From Algorimicrobium algoritergicola (lineage in GTDB: Bacteria; Bacteroidota; Bacteroidia; Flavobacteriales; Flavobacteriaceae), in assembly GCF_008086165.1 (NCBI RefSeq), contig NZ_VSKL01000005.1:62001-126000 (forward strand): DNA of 64,000 nt, in the 5' to 3' direction. Within the stretch, counting starts at the first letter, position 1, and each line of letters starts with the position of its first letter. The position numbers and the translations under genes are program-made. Positions 30,833-39,369 of the stretch are shown one piece after another. Under the pieces are notes generated by a model, which saw only the letters and a program-made list of their open reading frames with translations, did no database searches and was not told where the DNA came from.

Positions 30833-31618
30833 TTATGTCAAGTCTTTTCTAATCAATTCAATTAATTCATCAGTGTCTTCATACCTAATAAATTCACCAT
30901 CCTTAAAATAGGCAATTTGACCAGTTTCTTCACTTACAGCTAATGCCAAAGCATCTGTTTTTTCAGTAATTCCTACAGCAGCTCTGTGACGTAAACCAAA
31001 ACGACTTGGTAAAATTTTATCATTATTAACCGGTAAAATAACACGTGTGGCTTTTACAATATTATTAGAAATAATAATAGCACCATCATGAAGCGGACTA
31101 TTCTTAAAAAAAATGCTTTCTATAATAGGTTGCGTCACCGTAATATTCATGGCATCACCTGTGGTCGTTAGGAAATCTAAATTATTATTGTGTTCTAAAA
31201 CAATTAAAGCGCCCGTTTTGGAAGAACTCATTTTGATACAAGCAGATATAATAATTTGGACATCCGTTTCATTCTCTGTTTCGGTTTTCAAAAACTTAAA
31301 CTGCTTGAAAAATTTTCCGCGTTTGCTGAAATTGGTAGAACCTACCATAAGTAGAAACTTTCTTATTTCCTGCTGAAAAACGACTATCAAAGCAATTAGT
31401 CCAACACTCATGAAACCGCCTAAAATCTTACTTAACATTTTCATTTGTAAAGCTTCGGTAACCAAAAAAATGAGGTAGATAATAACAATACCAATAAAAA
31501 TGTTGATAGCTACGGTTCCTTTTACCAGTTTATAAACATAGTAGAGTAGTGCTGCTACAAGAACAACATCTATAATGTCTATGACTGTAAATTTTAATAG
31601 GTCGTCAAAAATTTCCAA
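30833..31618 (-). CDS. cdaA: Diadenylate cyclase CdaA
   Basis: Membrane-bound enzyme that makes cyclic di-AMP from two ATP, a messenger controlling osmotic and cell-wall homeostasis. The N-terminus has three hydrophobic segments (about residues 10-80). The DAC domain carries the two key motifs: DGA in SPLHDGAIII and RHR in GLRHRAAVGI. 261 residues is normal for TIGR00159 proteins. The gene order folP, lipoprotein, cdaA on one strand, with short gaps (6 and 34 bp), suggests an operon. Confidence 0.94.
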   Translation of the reverse strand: MEIFDDLLKFTVIDIIDVVLVAALLYYVYKLVKGTVAINIFIGIVIIYLIFLVTEALQMKMLSKILGGFMSVGLIALIVVFQQEIRKFLLMVGSTNFSKRGKFFKQFKFLKTETENETDVQIIISACIKMSSSKTGALIVLEHNNNLDFLTTTGDAMNITVTQPIIESIFFKNSPLHDGAIIISNNIVKATRVILPVNNDKILPSRFGLRHRAAVGITEKTDALALAVSEETGQIAYFKDGEFIRYEDTDELIELIRKDLT

Positions 31619-31652
31619 AGGCTAGTGTTTTTGTAAATGTAAGAATTTCAGA

Positions 31653-32318
31653 TTAATAAATAAATTCGTTGTTATCAACTATCAAATCTTCAGAAGTCAC
31701 TGAAATCAAAGCTGATTTCAAACTAATATAATCTTGAAATGTTAAAGATTCAGATAGGTGAAGAACTACTGGTTTTGAATTGAAAAGTGAATCCGTTTGC
31801 AAATCAGAAACCAATTCCTGTAAATTTCGTGTTTGTTCAGAATCTGTAAGTTTGATAAGTTTTAAAGATTCTATTTGAATGTTTATACTATTCGCTTTCA
31901 AATTATCGATAGCTTTTTTTGAGGAAGCTACTGAATCTTTCGTATGATAATAAACATCTGTAAATTCTATAAAACCGAGATTTTTAATACTCGTATCATT
32001 ACACGAATAATAATTTTTGGCATCTTCATTTTTATGTAATTCAGAACTTCGTTTTTTGTTTTGAATAAATTGAATTTCGGGAATCAGTTGTTTTAAAGTC
32101 AGTCGCTTATCCACATTTACCAGCCAATTCGTGGAGATGATTAAGTTTTTTCTGTTTAGTTCCACACCATTTACAGCCGTAGAATCGTAAAATAAATATG
32201 CTGGTGATACATCCAAAACCTCATGAACATTGGCTTGTTGTACTTCAGGAAGTAAAATAACCTTGTCAGAACTGCAAGCAACGAAAAGTAAAGGGATTAA
32301 AAATTTAAAATATTTCAT
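31653..32318 (-). CDS. Lipoprotein between folP and cdaA
   Basis: 221-residue protein of unknown function with a lipoprotein signal peptide (FLIPLLFVAC-SSD). No domain recognised; the mature part is rich in Ser, Asn and Lys and contains several short predicted strands. It starts 6 bp after the folP stop and ends 34 bp before cdaA, so it is almost surely cotranscribed and may modulate or report to the CdaA membrane enzyme, which is inference from position alone. Confidence 0.7.
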   Translation of the reverse strand: MKYFKFLIPLLFVACSSDKVILLPEVQQANVHEVLDVSPAYLFYDSTAVNGVELNRKNLIISTNWLVNVDKRLTLKQLIPEIQFIQNKKRSSELHKNEDAKNYYSCNDTSIKNLGFIEFTDVYYHTKDSVASSKKAIDNLKANSINIQIESLKLIKLTDSEQTRNLQELVSDLQTDSLFNSKPVVLHLSESLTFQDYISLKSALISVTSEDLIVDNNEFIY

Positions 32319-32324
32319 AAGTCA

Positions 32325-33146
32325 TTAATTCATTTCGTTAGTTAATTTGATGCATTCCATGGCTTCCTGAACATCATGAACCCGAAGCATGTTAGCACCT
32401 TTTTGTAAGGCAATTGTATTTAAAACAGTTGTACCATTCAAGGCGTTGTTGGCTGTGTTTTCTAATGTTTTGTAAATCATTGATTTTCTTGAAACACCTA
32501 CTAATAGAAGTTTCTCAAGTATTTTAAATTGTTCTAAATGATTTAAAAGCTCAAAATTTTGTTCCCGTGTTTTAGCGAAACCAAAACCAGGATCGATTAT
32601 AATATCTGTAATATGATGTTTTTTTGCTTCGAATACACGTTCCGAAAAATAAAATAATATGTCTTTTACAAGCGACTCGTATTCCGTTAAGTTTTGCATA
32701 GTTTGTGGTGTGCCACGCATGTGCATCATAATGTAAGGAACTTGCAGTTTACCAACAACTTCTAGCATATTATCATCCAATTTTCCAGCCGAAATATCAT
32801 TTATCACAGCAGCTCCAGCTAAAATACTTTCTTTTGCAACTTCACTGCGAAACGTATCAACGGAAAGTAGAATATTTGGAAATTCAGAAACAAGGGCTTG
32901 AATTACTGGAATTATCCTATTTAACTCTTCCGTTTCACTTACAAAATTAGCATTTGGTTTAGAGCTATACGCACCAACATCAATAAAGGTTGCACCTTGG
33001 TGGAGCATTGTTTCCACTTGAAAAAACACCTCGCTTTTGTTTTTGTATTTACCGCCATCATAGAAGGAGTCTGGTGTTAGATTCAGAATTCCCATAACTT
33101 TTGGTGTTGATAAATCAATCAGGTTTCCTTTACAGTTAATGGTCAT
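32325..33146 (-). CDS. folP: Dihydropteroate synthase
   Basis: Condenses 6-hydroxymethyl-dihydropterin diphosphate with p-aminobenzoate in folate synthesis; target of sulfonamides. Visible are MGILNLTPDSFYDGGKY, DVGAYSSKPNA, SVDTFRSEVA, INDISAG, MHMRGTPQTMQN, IIDPGFGFAKT and the late VSRKSMIY. 273 residues is standard. It is first in the probable folP-lipoprotein-cdaA operon and divergent from a DUF1599 gene. Confidence 0.96.
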   Translation of the reverse strand: MTINCKGNLIDLSTPKVMGILNLTPDSFYDGGKYKNKSEVFFQVETMLHQGATFIDVGAYSSKPNANFVSETEELNRIIPVIQALVSEFPNILLSVDTFRSEVAKESILAGAAVINDISAGKLDDNMLEVVGKLQVPYIMMHMRGTPQTMQNLTEYESLVKDILFYFSERVFEAKKHHITDIIIDPGFGFAKTREQNFELLNHLEQFKILEKLLLVGVSRKSMIYKTLENTANNALNGTTVLNTIALQKGANMLRVHDVQEAMECIKLTNEMN

Positions 33147-33328
33147 ATCAGGTTATCTAGTTTATAATTTGAAAGTGTTATCTTCCCACAATCAATCAAA
33201 AATCAAGCACAAAATTAAGATATTCAGACTAAAATAGTTGGGTATTTATATCAAAATAAAAACAATCATCATTCAACTTTGAACTTTAAACAATTTAAGC
33301 GAAATTTACACAAAATTCAATAGTACAC

Positions 33329-33874
33329 ATGCCAAATACATCACAAGAATATGATGCTGTAATTTCTATTTGCAGAAACCTTTTCGAGAATAAAATGTCA
33401 GATTATGGTAGCGCATGGCGTATTTTACGTTTGCCGTCTTTAACAGATCAGATTTTTATAAAAGCGCAACGCATTCGCGGTTTACAGCAAAATGCGGTTC
33501 AGAAAGTGGATGAAGGCGAAGTGAGTGAATTTATAGGAATTGTAAATTACTGTGTTATGGCATTGATTCAGATTGAAAAAGGTGTGGTAGAACAACCTGA
33601 TTTGGATACAGAAGAAGCCGTAAAATTATACACAGAAAAAGTGGCTGTTACCAAGCAACTTATGATGGATAAAAATCATGATTATGGTGAAGCTTGGCGT
33701 GACATGCGGGTGAGTAGTTTAACAGATTTAATTCTTCAAAAACTATTACGCGTTAAACAAATTGAAAATAACCAAGGAAAAACATTAGTAAGTGAAGGCA
33801 TTGACGCTAATTATCAAGATATGATTAATTATGCGGTTTTTGCAATGATTCATTTGGGCGTAGCAAAAAATTAA
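33329..33874 (+). CDS. DUF1599 (nucleotide modification associated domain 1) protein
   Basis: 181-residue cytoplasmic protein made of two copies of one domain: the pattern (D/K)YG.AWR..R..SLTD.I..K..R occurs near residues 24-55 and 118-150. The family was named for its association with nucleotide-modification gene clusters in phages, but in Bacteroidota it is a stable single gene of unknown role, usually beside folP. No catalytic residues can be claimed. Confidence 0.85.
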   Translation: MPNTSQEYDAVISICRNLFENKMSDYGSAWRILRLPSLTDQIFIKAQRIRGLQQNAVQKVDEGEVSEFIGIVNYCVMALIQIEKGVVEQPDLDTEEAVKLYTEKVAVTKQLMMDKNHDYGEAWRDMRVSSLTDLILQKLLRVKQIENNQGKTLVSEGIDANYQDMINYAVFAMIHLGVAKN

Positions 33875-33954
33875 TTATAATACCTAATTAGGTTTAAAAT
33901 AGCATCAATTTTACCATCCTGTTGATAGACAGGGAATTTAAATTTTAAAGTATC

Positions 33955-35052
33955 ATGAAATACATTGTAGCATTTAGTCGGATATTTGTAGGAGTTCTTT
34001 TTATCATTTCAGGTTTCATTAAACTGAATGATCCACTTGGGTTTTCATATAAATTGCAAGAATATTTTGGCGAAGGGGTTTTAAATCTCCCTTTTTTAGC
34101 ACCTTACGCATTAATTATTTCAATTCTTGTGGTTGTTTTTGAAGTCGTATTAGGTGTTTTCTTACTCATTGGTTACAAACCTAAATTTACAGTTTATAGT
34201 TTATTAGCTATGATTGTGTTCTTTACATTTCTAACATTTTATTCAGCATATTTTGATAAAGTTAAAGACTGTGGTTGTTTTGGCGATGCCTTAAAATTAA
34301 CACCATGGGAAAGTTTCACGAAAGATATTGTGTTGCTATTCTTTATTTTAATTCTATTAGTTGGAATCAAACACATTAAGCCGCTATTTGGAAGACCAGT
34401 TATAACAACTGCCATTGCTTTATTGAGCTTTTTGGTGTCATTATCATTTGCCTATTATGTATTAATGCATTTGCCAGCAATAGATTTCAGAGCTTATAAA
34501 GTTGGTGCTAATATTCAAGAAGGCATGACTATTCCTGATAATGCGCCAAAACCCATTCAAGAATTTACATGGACATTTAACGTAAATGGAGCCGAAGAAA
34601 TATTTGTAACCGATGGAAGTTACCCAACTGTTGATGGTGAGTATGTTGGAGTAGAATCGAAAGTAATTGATCCAGGTTATGAACCATCTGTTGTCGATTT
34701 TTCAATAGAAACAGAAGATGAAGATCTTACAGAATATTATTTGCAAGAAGATAAACTCATCATGATTGTCATGTATAATTTAGCAACTGCCGAACCAGAT
34801 GGTGTAGCTAAATTGAAAGCTTTTTCAGATGAAGCCCTTAAAAATGGCTATACGGTAATTGGTTTGTCGGCCTCTGGAGGACAAGAAAAAGAACAATTTA
34901 AAGCGACACATAAACTAAATTTCGATTTTTACTTATGTGATGAAAAAGCATTAAAAACAGTTGTTAGAGCAAGTCCTGGTGTTGTAAAATTAGAGAAAGG
35001 AACCATTGTTCAAAAAGCACATTGGAATGATATTGAGAATATAAAACTGTAA
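33955..35052 (+). CDS. BT_3928-type DoxX/thioredoxin-like membrane protein
   Basis: 365-residue protein with an N-terminal four-helix DoxX/MauE-like membrane domain (about 1-170; FVGVLFIISGFIKLNDPLGF, and the CGCFGD motif after helix 3) followed by a soluble domain of thioredoxin-like pattern (about 225-365; LQEDKLIMIVMYNL and YTVIGLSASG), without a CxxC active site. Members are common in Bacteroidota and of unknown function; quinone- or sulfur-linked redox roles have been suggested for DoxX relatives. Same strand as the permease gene that follows 60 bp later. Confidence 0.8.
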   Translation: MKYIVAFSRIFVGVLFIISGFIKLNDPLGFSYKLQEYFGEGVLNLPFLAPYALIISILVVVFEVVLGVFLLIGYKPKFTVYSLLAMIVFFTFLTFYSAYFDKVKDCGCFGDALKLTPWESFTKDIVLLFFILILLVGIKHIKPLFGRPVITTAIALLSFLVSLSFAYYVLMHLPAIDFRAYKVGANIQEGMTIPDNAPKPIQEFTWTFNVNGAEEIFVTDGSYPTVDGEYVGVESKVIDPGYEPSVVDFSIETEDEDLTEYYLQEDKLIMIVMYNLATAEPDGVAKLKAFSDEALKNGYTVIGLSASGGQEKEQFKATHKLNFDFYLCDEKALKTVVRASPGVVKLEKGTIVQKAHWNDIENIKL

Positions 35053-35114
35053 GTTTATATACCATAATAAAATAAAGAACTTTAATTCTGATAAGCTACT
35101 TATTACATAAAATC

Positions 35115-36164
35115 ATGTATGCATTACTGACGCTTTTTGGCGTGGTAACGGTTATATTTTTATTATTTAATGTATTGCCTGGCGATCCAGCTAAAATGAT
35201 GCTTGGACAAAATCAATCAGCTGAACAAGTAGATGCCGTCCGTCAGAAATACGGTTTTGATAAACCCAAAACAACCCAATATTTTTATTATCTAAACGAT
35301 TTGTTACCCATATCATTTCATTCTAAAAATGAAACTGATTACACCTTTTTAAGAACCGGAAAATATGCAGCAACCGCCTTATTTTCTGTTGGGAATACAA
35401 CAACTGTTTTAAAGCTTCCCTATTTACGTGAATCCTTTACAAAACAGGGTAAACGTGTTTCTGAAGTTATAGGAGAAACCTTACCGAATACAGCTATATT
35501 GGCCGTGTCAGCAATAACTATCGCTTTGTTTTTAGGACTTATTCTTGGTGTTATTTCGGCCATTTATAAGGATACATGGTTGGATAAAGGCATTCAAATT
35601 GTGAGTACCGTTGGAATGAGTGTGCCTTCATTTTTTAGTGCTATTCTATTCGCTTGGTTTTTCGGATTTGTATTACATAAATACACCAATTTGGAAATGA
35701 CAGGGAGTCTGTATGAACTGGATGATTATGGCCAAGCCATGCATATTCAATGGAAAAATTTAATACTTCCGGCTATAGTTTTAGGAATTCGGCCGTTAGC
35801 AGTGGTTATTCAGCTCATGCGAAACTCATTGTTGGAAGTGTATAATCAGGATTTTATTCGCACAGCAAGAGCAAAAGGCTTAAGCGAATATCAAATTATT
35901 AGAAAACATGCTGTTAAAAATGCGTTGAATCCCGTAGTAACTGCCATTTCTGGATGGTTCGCATCTATGTTGGCAGGAGCTGTTTTTGTAGAATATATTT
36001 TTGGTTGGAATGGTCTTGGTAAAGAAATTGTAAATGCTTTAAACACACTAGACTTACCTGTTATAATGGGTTCTGTATTGATAATTGCGGTAATCTTCAT
36101 AATTATCAATATTTTTGTCGATATTATTTATACGTGGTTGGATCCAAAAGTAGAGTTGGAATAG
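35115..36164 (+). CDS. Oligopeptide/dipeptide-type ABC transporter permease (DppB-like)
   Basis: Inner-membrane permease with the start FGVVTVIFLLFNVLPGDPAK, the family signature of DppB/OppB, and the C-terminal EAA-type loop (RTARAKGLSEYQIIRKHAVKNAL). There are about six membrane helices and an extra periplasmic stretch of about 60 residues between helices 1 and 2 (about residues 45-115). The first ATG gives an unusually short N-terminus: in frame upstream, codons from 35085-35088 (ATT, CTG) encode a natural lead (LISYLLHKI) before this methionine, so translation may begin at a non-ATG codon. The partner permease and ATPase are not nearby; Bacteroidota often have such lone permeases. Confidence 0.85.
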   Translation: MYALLTLFGVVTVIFLLFNVLPGDPAKMMLGQNQSAEQVDAVRQKYGFDKPKTTQYFYYLNDLLPISFHSKNETDYTFLRTGKYAATALFSVGNTTTVLKLPYLRESFTKQGKRVSEVIGETLPNTAILAVSAITIALFLGLILGVISAIYKDTWLDKGIQIVSTVGMSVPSFFSAILFAWFFGFVLHKYTNLEMTGSLYELDDYGQAMHIQWKNLILPAIVLGIRPLAVVIQLMRNSLLEVYNQDFIRTARAKGLSEYQIIRKHAVKNALNPVVTAISGWFASMLAGAVFVEYIFGWNGLGKEIVNALNTLDLPVIMGSVLIIAVIFIIINIFVDIIYTWLDPKVELE

Positions 36165-36275
36165 AGTTCTTGTGAAAGTAAGAACTTCTTGAAGTCATCC
36201 TTAAACCAAAATCAAGTAGCGCCCAAGTCAAATATATTTTTTAAAATAAGCATAAAGTATTATAAAAATAGGATT

Positions 36276-37025
36276 ATGAGAAAACAAATAGTTGCCGGAA
36301 ACTGGAAAATGAATAATGATTTGTCTCAAACCGAATTATTAATCACGAATTTAAAAAAACAAGTAAAAACGTCTGAAGCAGAAATGATGATTGCGCCAAC
36401 TTTCACTAATCTTTGGCATGCATTTGAAGCTTTAAGACAATCGGATATTGAGGTTGTAGCACAGAATATGCACTTTGCAGAAAGTGGTGCGTATACTGGA
36501 GAAGTGAGTGCGGGTATGTTGAAAAGCGTTGGTATACAAACGGTAATTTTAGGTCACAGCGAACGTCGTGCGTATTTTAATGAAACGGATGATTTATTGG
36601 CGAAAAAAGTAGATGCAGCTTTAAAAAATGACATGCGTGTAATTTTTTGTTTCGGTGAAGAATTAGCGGATAGAAAGTCCAATAATCATGAAACGGTTGT
36701 AGAAAATCAAATTAAAAATGGGCTGTTTCATTTGGATGCAGATGCTTTTAAAACTATTGTTTTAGCTTATGAACCTGTTTGGGCTATTGGAACTGGCGAA
36801 ACTGCTAGTCCAGATCAAGCACAAGATATGCATGCGTTTATCAGAAAAACATTAGCTAATAAATACGGTCAAAAAGTGGCGAATTCGGTTTCCATATTAT
36901 ATGGTGGAAGCGTGAAACCTAATAATGCGCAGGAAATATTTTCCAAACCAGATGTAGATGGTGGATTAATTGGAGGTGCAGCATTGAATGCGGATGATTT
37001 CATGGCTATTGTTAATGCGTTTTAA
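36276..37025 (+). CDS. tpiA: Triosephosphate isomerase
   Basis: Interconverts dihydroxyacetone phosphate and glyceraldehyde 3-phosphate in glycolysis. I start it at ATG 36276, giving MRKQIVAGNWKMNND; an upstream in-frame start at 36189 would add 29 non-conserved residues. Active site: Lys in NWKMN, His in ILGHSERR, Glu in LAYEPVWAIGTG, and the phosphate loop LYGGSVKPNN. Length 249 is normal. prmA follows 12 bp later. Confidence 0.97.
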   Translation: MRKQIVAGNWKMNNDLSQTELLITNLKKQVKTSEAEMMIAPTFTNLWHAFEALRQSDIEVVAQNMHFAESGAYTGEVSAGMLKSVGIQTVILGHSERRAYFNETDDLLAKKVDAALKNDMRVIFCFGEELADRKSNNHETVVENQIKNGLFHLDADAFKTIVLAYEPVWAIGTGETASPDQAQDMHAFIRKTLANKYGQKVANSVSILYGGSVKPNNAQEIFSKPDVDGGLIGGAALNADDFMAIVNAF

Positions 37026-37037
37026 GTAAAAAAATAT

Positions 37038-37877
37038 ATGTCAAATACAATTTATATAGGTTACGATTTTACAGTAACACCATTACAACCAGCTGTTGAA
37101 ATTTTAATTGCTGAACTGGGTTATGCAGGTTTTGAGAGTTTTGTAGAAACTGAAACAGGCGTCACAGCCTACATTCAGAAAGACGAATGGCGAAGCGATA
37201 TTTTAGAAGATATTCAGATTTTGGATTCCGATGAATTTGAAATTACATTCGAATTCAACGAAATAGAACAAGTTAATTGGAATGCCGAATGGGAGCGAAA
37301 TTTCAACCCAATTATTGTGGACGATATTTGCGCTGTTCGTGCACCTTTCCATGAGAAATTCGATACACAATACGATATTATTATCGAACCCAAAATGAGC
37401 TTTGGAACTGGACATCATGAAACCACACATATGATGATTCAGCATATTCTTAAAAATGATTTTACGGATAAAACCGTTTTAGATATGGGTTGTGGAACTG
37501 GTGTTTTAGCTATTTTGGCCGAAATGAAAGGCGCCAAAAAACTAGAAGCTATAGATATTGACAACTGGTGTTATTTAAATAGTGTGGAAAATGTAGAGCG
37601 TAATAACTGCCATCAAATTACAGTATATGAAGGTGATGTTGCATTGCTGAAAGATAAAACCTACGATATAATCATTGCGAATATTAATAGAAACATATTA
37701 TTGCAGGACATTCCTGAGTATGCTACTTGCTTAAATGCGAAAGGTTTATTATTTTTAAGTGGATTTTATTTTGATGATATTCCAGCAATTGAAGAACTTT
37801 GTAATAAAATGAACCTCAAGCGCGTTGATACATTACAACGTAACGATTGGGTTGCTTTAAAATTCCAAAAAGAATAA
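37038..37877 (+). CDS. prmA: Ribosomal protein L11 methyltransferase
   Basis: SAM-dependent trimethylation of ribosomal protein L11. The C-terminal Rossmann-like domain has motif I VLDMGCGTGVLAILAEMKGA, FGTGHHETTHMM just before it, and the substrate-site motif IIANINRNILL. 279 residues is usual. It follows tpiA at 12 bp and precedes clpS, so these may share a transcript. Confidence 0.94.
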   Translation: MSNTIYIGYDFTVTPLQPAVEILIAELGYAGFESFVETETGVTAYIQKDEWRSDILEDIQILDSDEFEITFEFNEIEQVNWNAEWERNFNPIIVDDICAVRAPFHEKFDTQYDIIIEPKMSFGTGHHETTHMMIQHILKNDFTDKTVLDMGCGTGVLAILAEMKGAKKLEAIDIDNWCYLNSVENVERNNCHQITVYEGDVALLKDKTYDIIIANINRNILLQDIPEYATCLNAKGLLFLSGFYFDDIPAIEELCNKMNLKRVDTLQRNDWVALKFQKE

Positions 37878-37921
37878 CCGTTAGTTGAAGTTGGCTTCAG
37901 GTAACGATAAATTTAAAAATT

Positions 37922-38197
37922 ATGAGTACCAAAGAACAAACATTAGAAGACGTTCTCCTTAAAGAAGAGGTTTTAAAGGAAAACGAAATTATTCTTTATA
38001 ATGATGATGTTAATACTTTTGATCACGTTATAAATACTTTAATTTACGCTTGTGATCATACAGCTGAACAAGCCGAACAATGTTCCATTTTAGTTCATTA
38101 TAAAGGGCAGTGTACGGTGAAAACAGGTTCTTATAAAGAATTAGAGCCACAATGCTCGATGCTTTTAGAAGCCGGTTTAAGTGCGGAAATTAGTTAA
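37922..38197 (+). CDS. clpS: ATP-dependent Clp protease adaptor ClpS
   Basis: N-end-rule adaptor that delivers substrates to ClpA-type unfoldases. In 91 residues it shows IILYNDDVNTFDHVINTLIYACDHTAEQAEQCSILVHYKGQCTVKTG: the NDD(V) contact and hydrophobic pocket residues are conserved. 45 bp after prmA; a strong terminator follows. Confidence 0.95.
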   Translation: MSTKEQTLEDVLLKEEVLKENEIILYNDDVNTFDHVINTLIYACDHTAEQAEQCSILVHYKGQCTVKTGSYKELEPQCSMLLEAGLSAEIS

Positions 38198-38218
38198 ATG
38201 TATGGATGTTAATCGATT

Positions 38219-38258
38219 AAAAAAAAGCAAACTTTAACAATAAGTTTGCTTTTTTTAT
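38219..38258 (+). terminator. Intrinsic terminator after clpS
   Basis: AAAAAGCAAACTT / AAGTTTGCTTTTTTT stem with TAACAAT loop. Confidence 0.88.
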
Positions 38259-38388
38259 TTACAGGAATTATAAAAATCGTTTTTAAGTTTTCGCATCTTT
38301 CTTGACACTTTATGAGAATTTTATGAATTTTCATTTTTCAAAGTATGATTATCGTGGTATATTTAATACGAACCATAAAAAAGTAAAA

Positions 38389-38817
38389 ATGAAAACATTA
38401 TATGAGGCAACCACGCAAGCAATAGGTGGAAGAAATGGACATGTAAAATCTGATAATAGTCCAGTAGATTTCAATTTATCAGTACCAAAATCCATGGGAG
38501 GCGCTGGTGGAAATGGTGCTAATCCAGAACAGTTATTTGGAGCAGCATATGCCGCATGCTTTGGTGGAGCCATACAAGCTGTTGCTAAAAATGAGGGAAT
38601 TGAAATAGATGAAGATGAACTAAGTGTCACAGCTATTATAGGGTTCTGTAAAGATGATGACGGGTTTTTTCTTGAAGCTACGTTGGATTGTTATATTCCC
38701 GGAGTAGACCTTGAAACAGGCGAAGACTTGGTAGAAAAGGCACATGAAGCATGTCCTTTTAGTAAAGCAACTCGCGATAATATTACGGTAAATTTGAATT
38801 TATTGATAGATGAGTAG
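38389..38817 (+). CDS. ohr: Organic hydroperoxide resistance protein (Ohr/OsmC family)
   Basis: Thiol peroxidase that reduces organic hydroperoxides. Both redox cysteines are in their family contexts: AAYAACFGGA and HEACPFSKATRDNI. The start at ATG 38389 gives MKTLYEATTQAIGGRNGHVKS, exactly the family N-terminus and 142 residues; the frame extends upstream to a TTG at 38302 without conservation. No OhrR regulator is seen beside it. Single gene with a terminator. Confidence 0.95.
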   Translation: MKTLYEATTQAIGGRNGHVKSDNSPVDFNLSVPKSMGGAGGNGANPEQLFGAAYAACFGGAIQAVAKNEGIEIDEDELSVTAIIGFCKDDDGFFLEATLDCYIPGVDLETGEDLVEKAHEACPFSKATRDNITVNLNLLIDE

Positions 38818-38846
38818 ATTTTAATTGCTCATTAATTATTATAAAG

Positions 38847-38880
38847 AAAGCTCACCATTTGGTGAGCTTTTTTTTGAACT
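38847..38880 (+). terminator. Intrinsic terminator after ohr
   Basis: AAAGCTCACC / GGTGAGCTTT stem around ATTT, T8 tail. Confidence 0.9.
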
Positions 38881-38983
38881 ATACGCAAAGCTTTTGGCTG
38901 ATTACTGCGTATTTATAAGGCTTCTTTTTTAAAGGTACTCCATCAAAAGATGCTCAAGTAAAGGTGGCATTTATTCTTATGGT

Positions 38984-39088
38984 TTGCTTCGCATCCATAA
39001 ATTTCTATTGAGAAACGATTTAAACATTATAAGTTTGGAGGTATATTATTAGGAATCGAGCCTTTCTGGATTGCTTCGCATCCATAAA
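38984..39088. repeat. Pair of 18-bp direct repeats in the junction region
   Basis: TTGCTTCGCATCCATAAA occurs at 38984-39001 and again at 39071-39088, 87 bp apart. They lie in the 550-bp gene-free stretch (38818-39369) between the core genome and the accessory region; no coding sequence is seen there. Confidence 0.75.
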
Positions 39089-39113
39089 ACTCCGCTTTGA
39101 AAACACTTAAAAC

Positions 39114-39148
39114 GAAAAAAAACGCTCAAGCTAGCTTGGCGTTTTTTT
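39114..39148. terminator. Terminator-like hairpin
   Basis: AAAAAACGC / GCGTTTTTTT arms with an inner CAAGCTAGCTTG palindrome. It follows no visible gene, so it may be left from a deleted one. Confidence 0.6.
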
Positions 39149-39167
39149 CTTATTTAAGTATTTATTC

Positions 39168-39190
39168 GTGACCTCGACTGGATTCAAACC
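39168..39190 (-). other. tRNA 3'-end-like fragment, possible attachment site
   Basis: Read on the minus strand this is a T-loop and acceptor-like end (TTTGAATCCAGTCGAGGTCAC), without the rest of a tRNA. The 11-bp core GGATTCAAACC recurs at 39326-39336, just before the hip operon. Such tRNA-end duplications often mark tyrosine-recombinase attachment sites. No integrase gene is in the window, so this remains an inference. Confidence 0.4.
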
Positions 39191-39369
39191 CAATCGGCAA
39201 ACGCTTGATATTGTTGAGGTTTACAGATTTGCTTTTACAAATGGTAACCGAATAGCAGACACTTTGAATGAACGTGTTTGGTTTTAAATGACTTTCAAAC
39301 CTTTCTACTAAAATACAAAAAACAAGGATTCAAACCTATATAAATTAGATGAAATACTATTAAAAGTCT

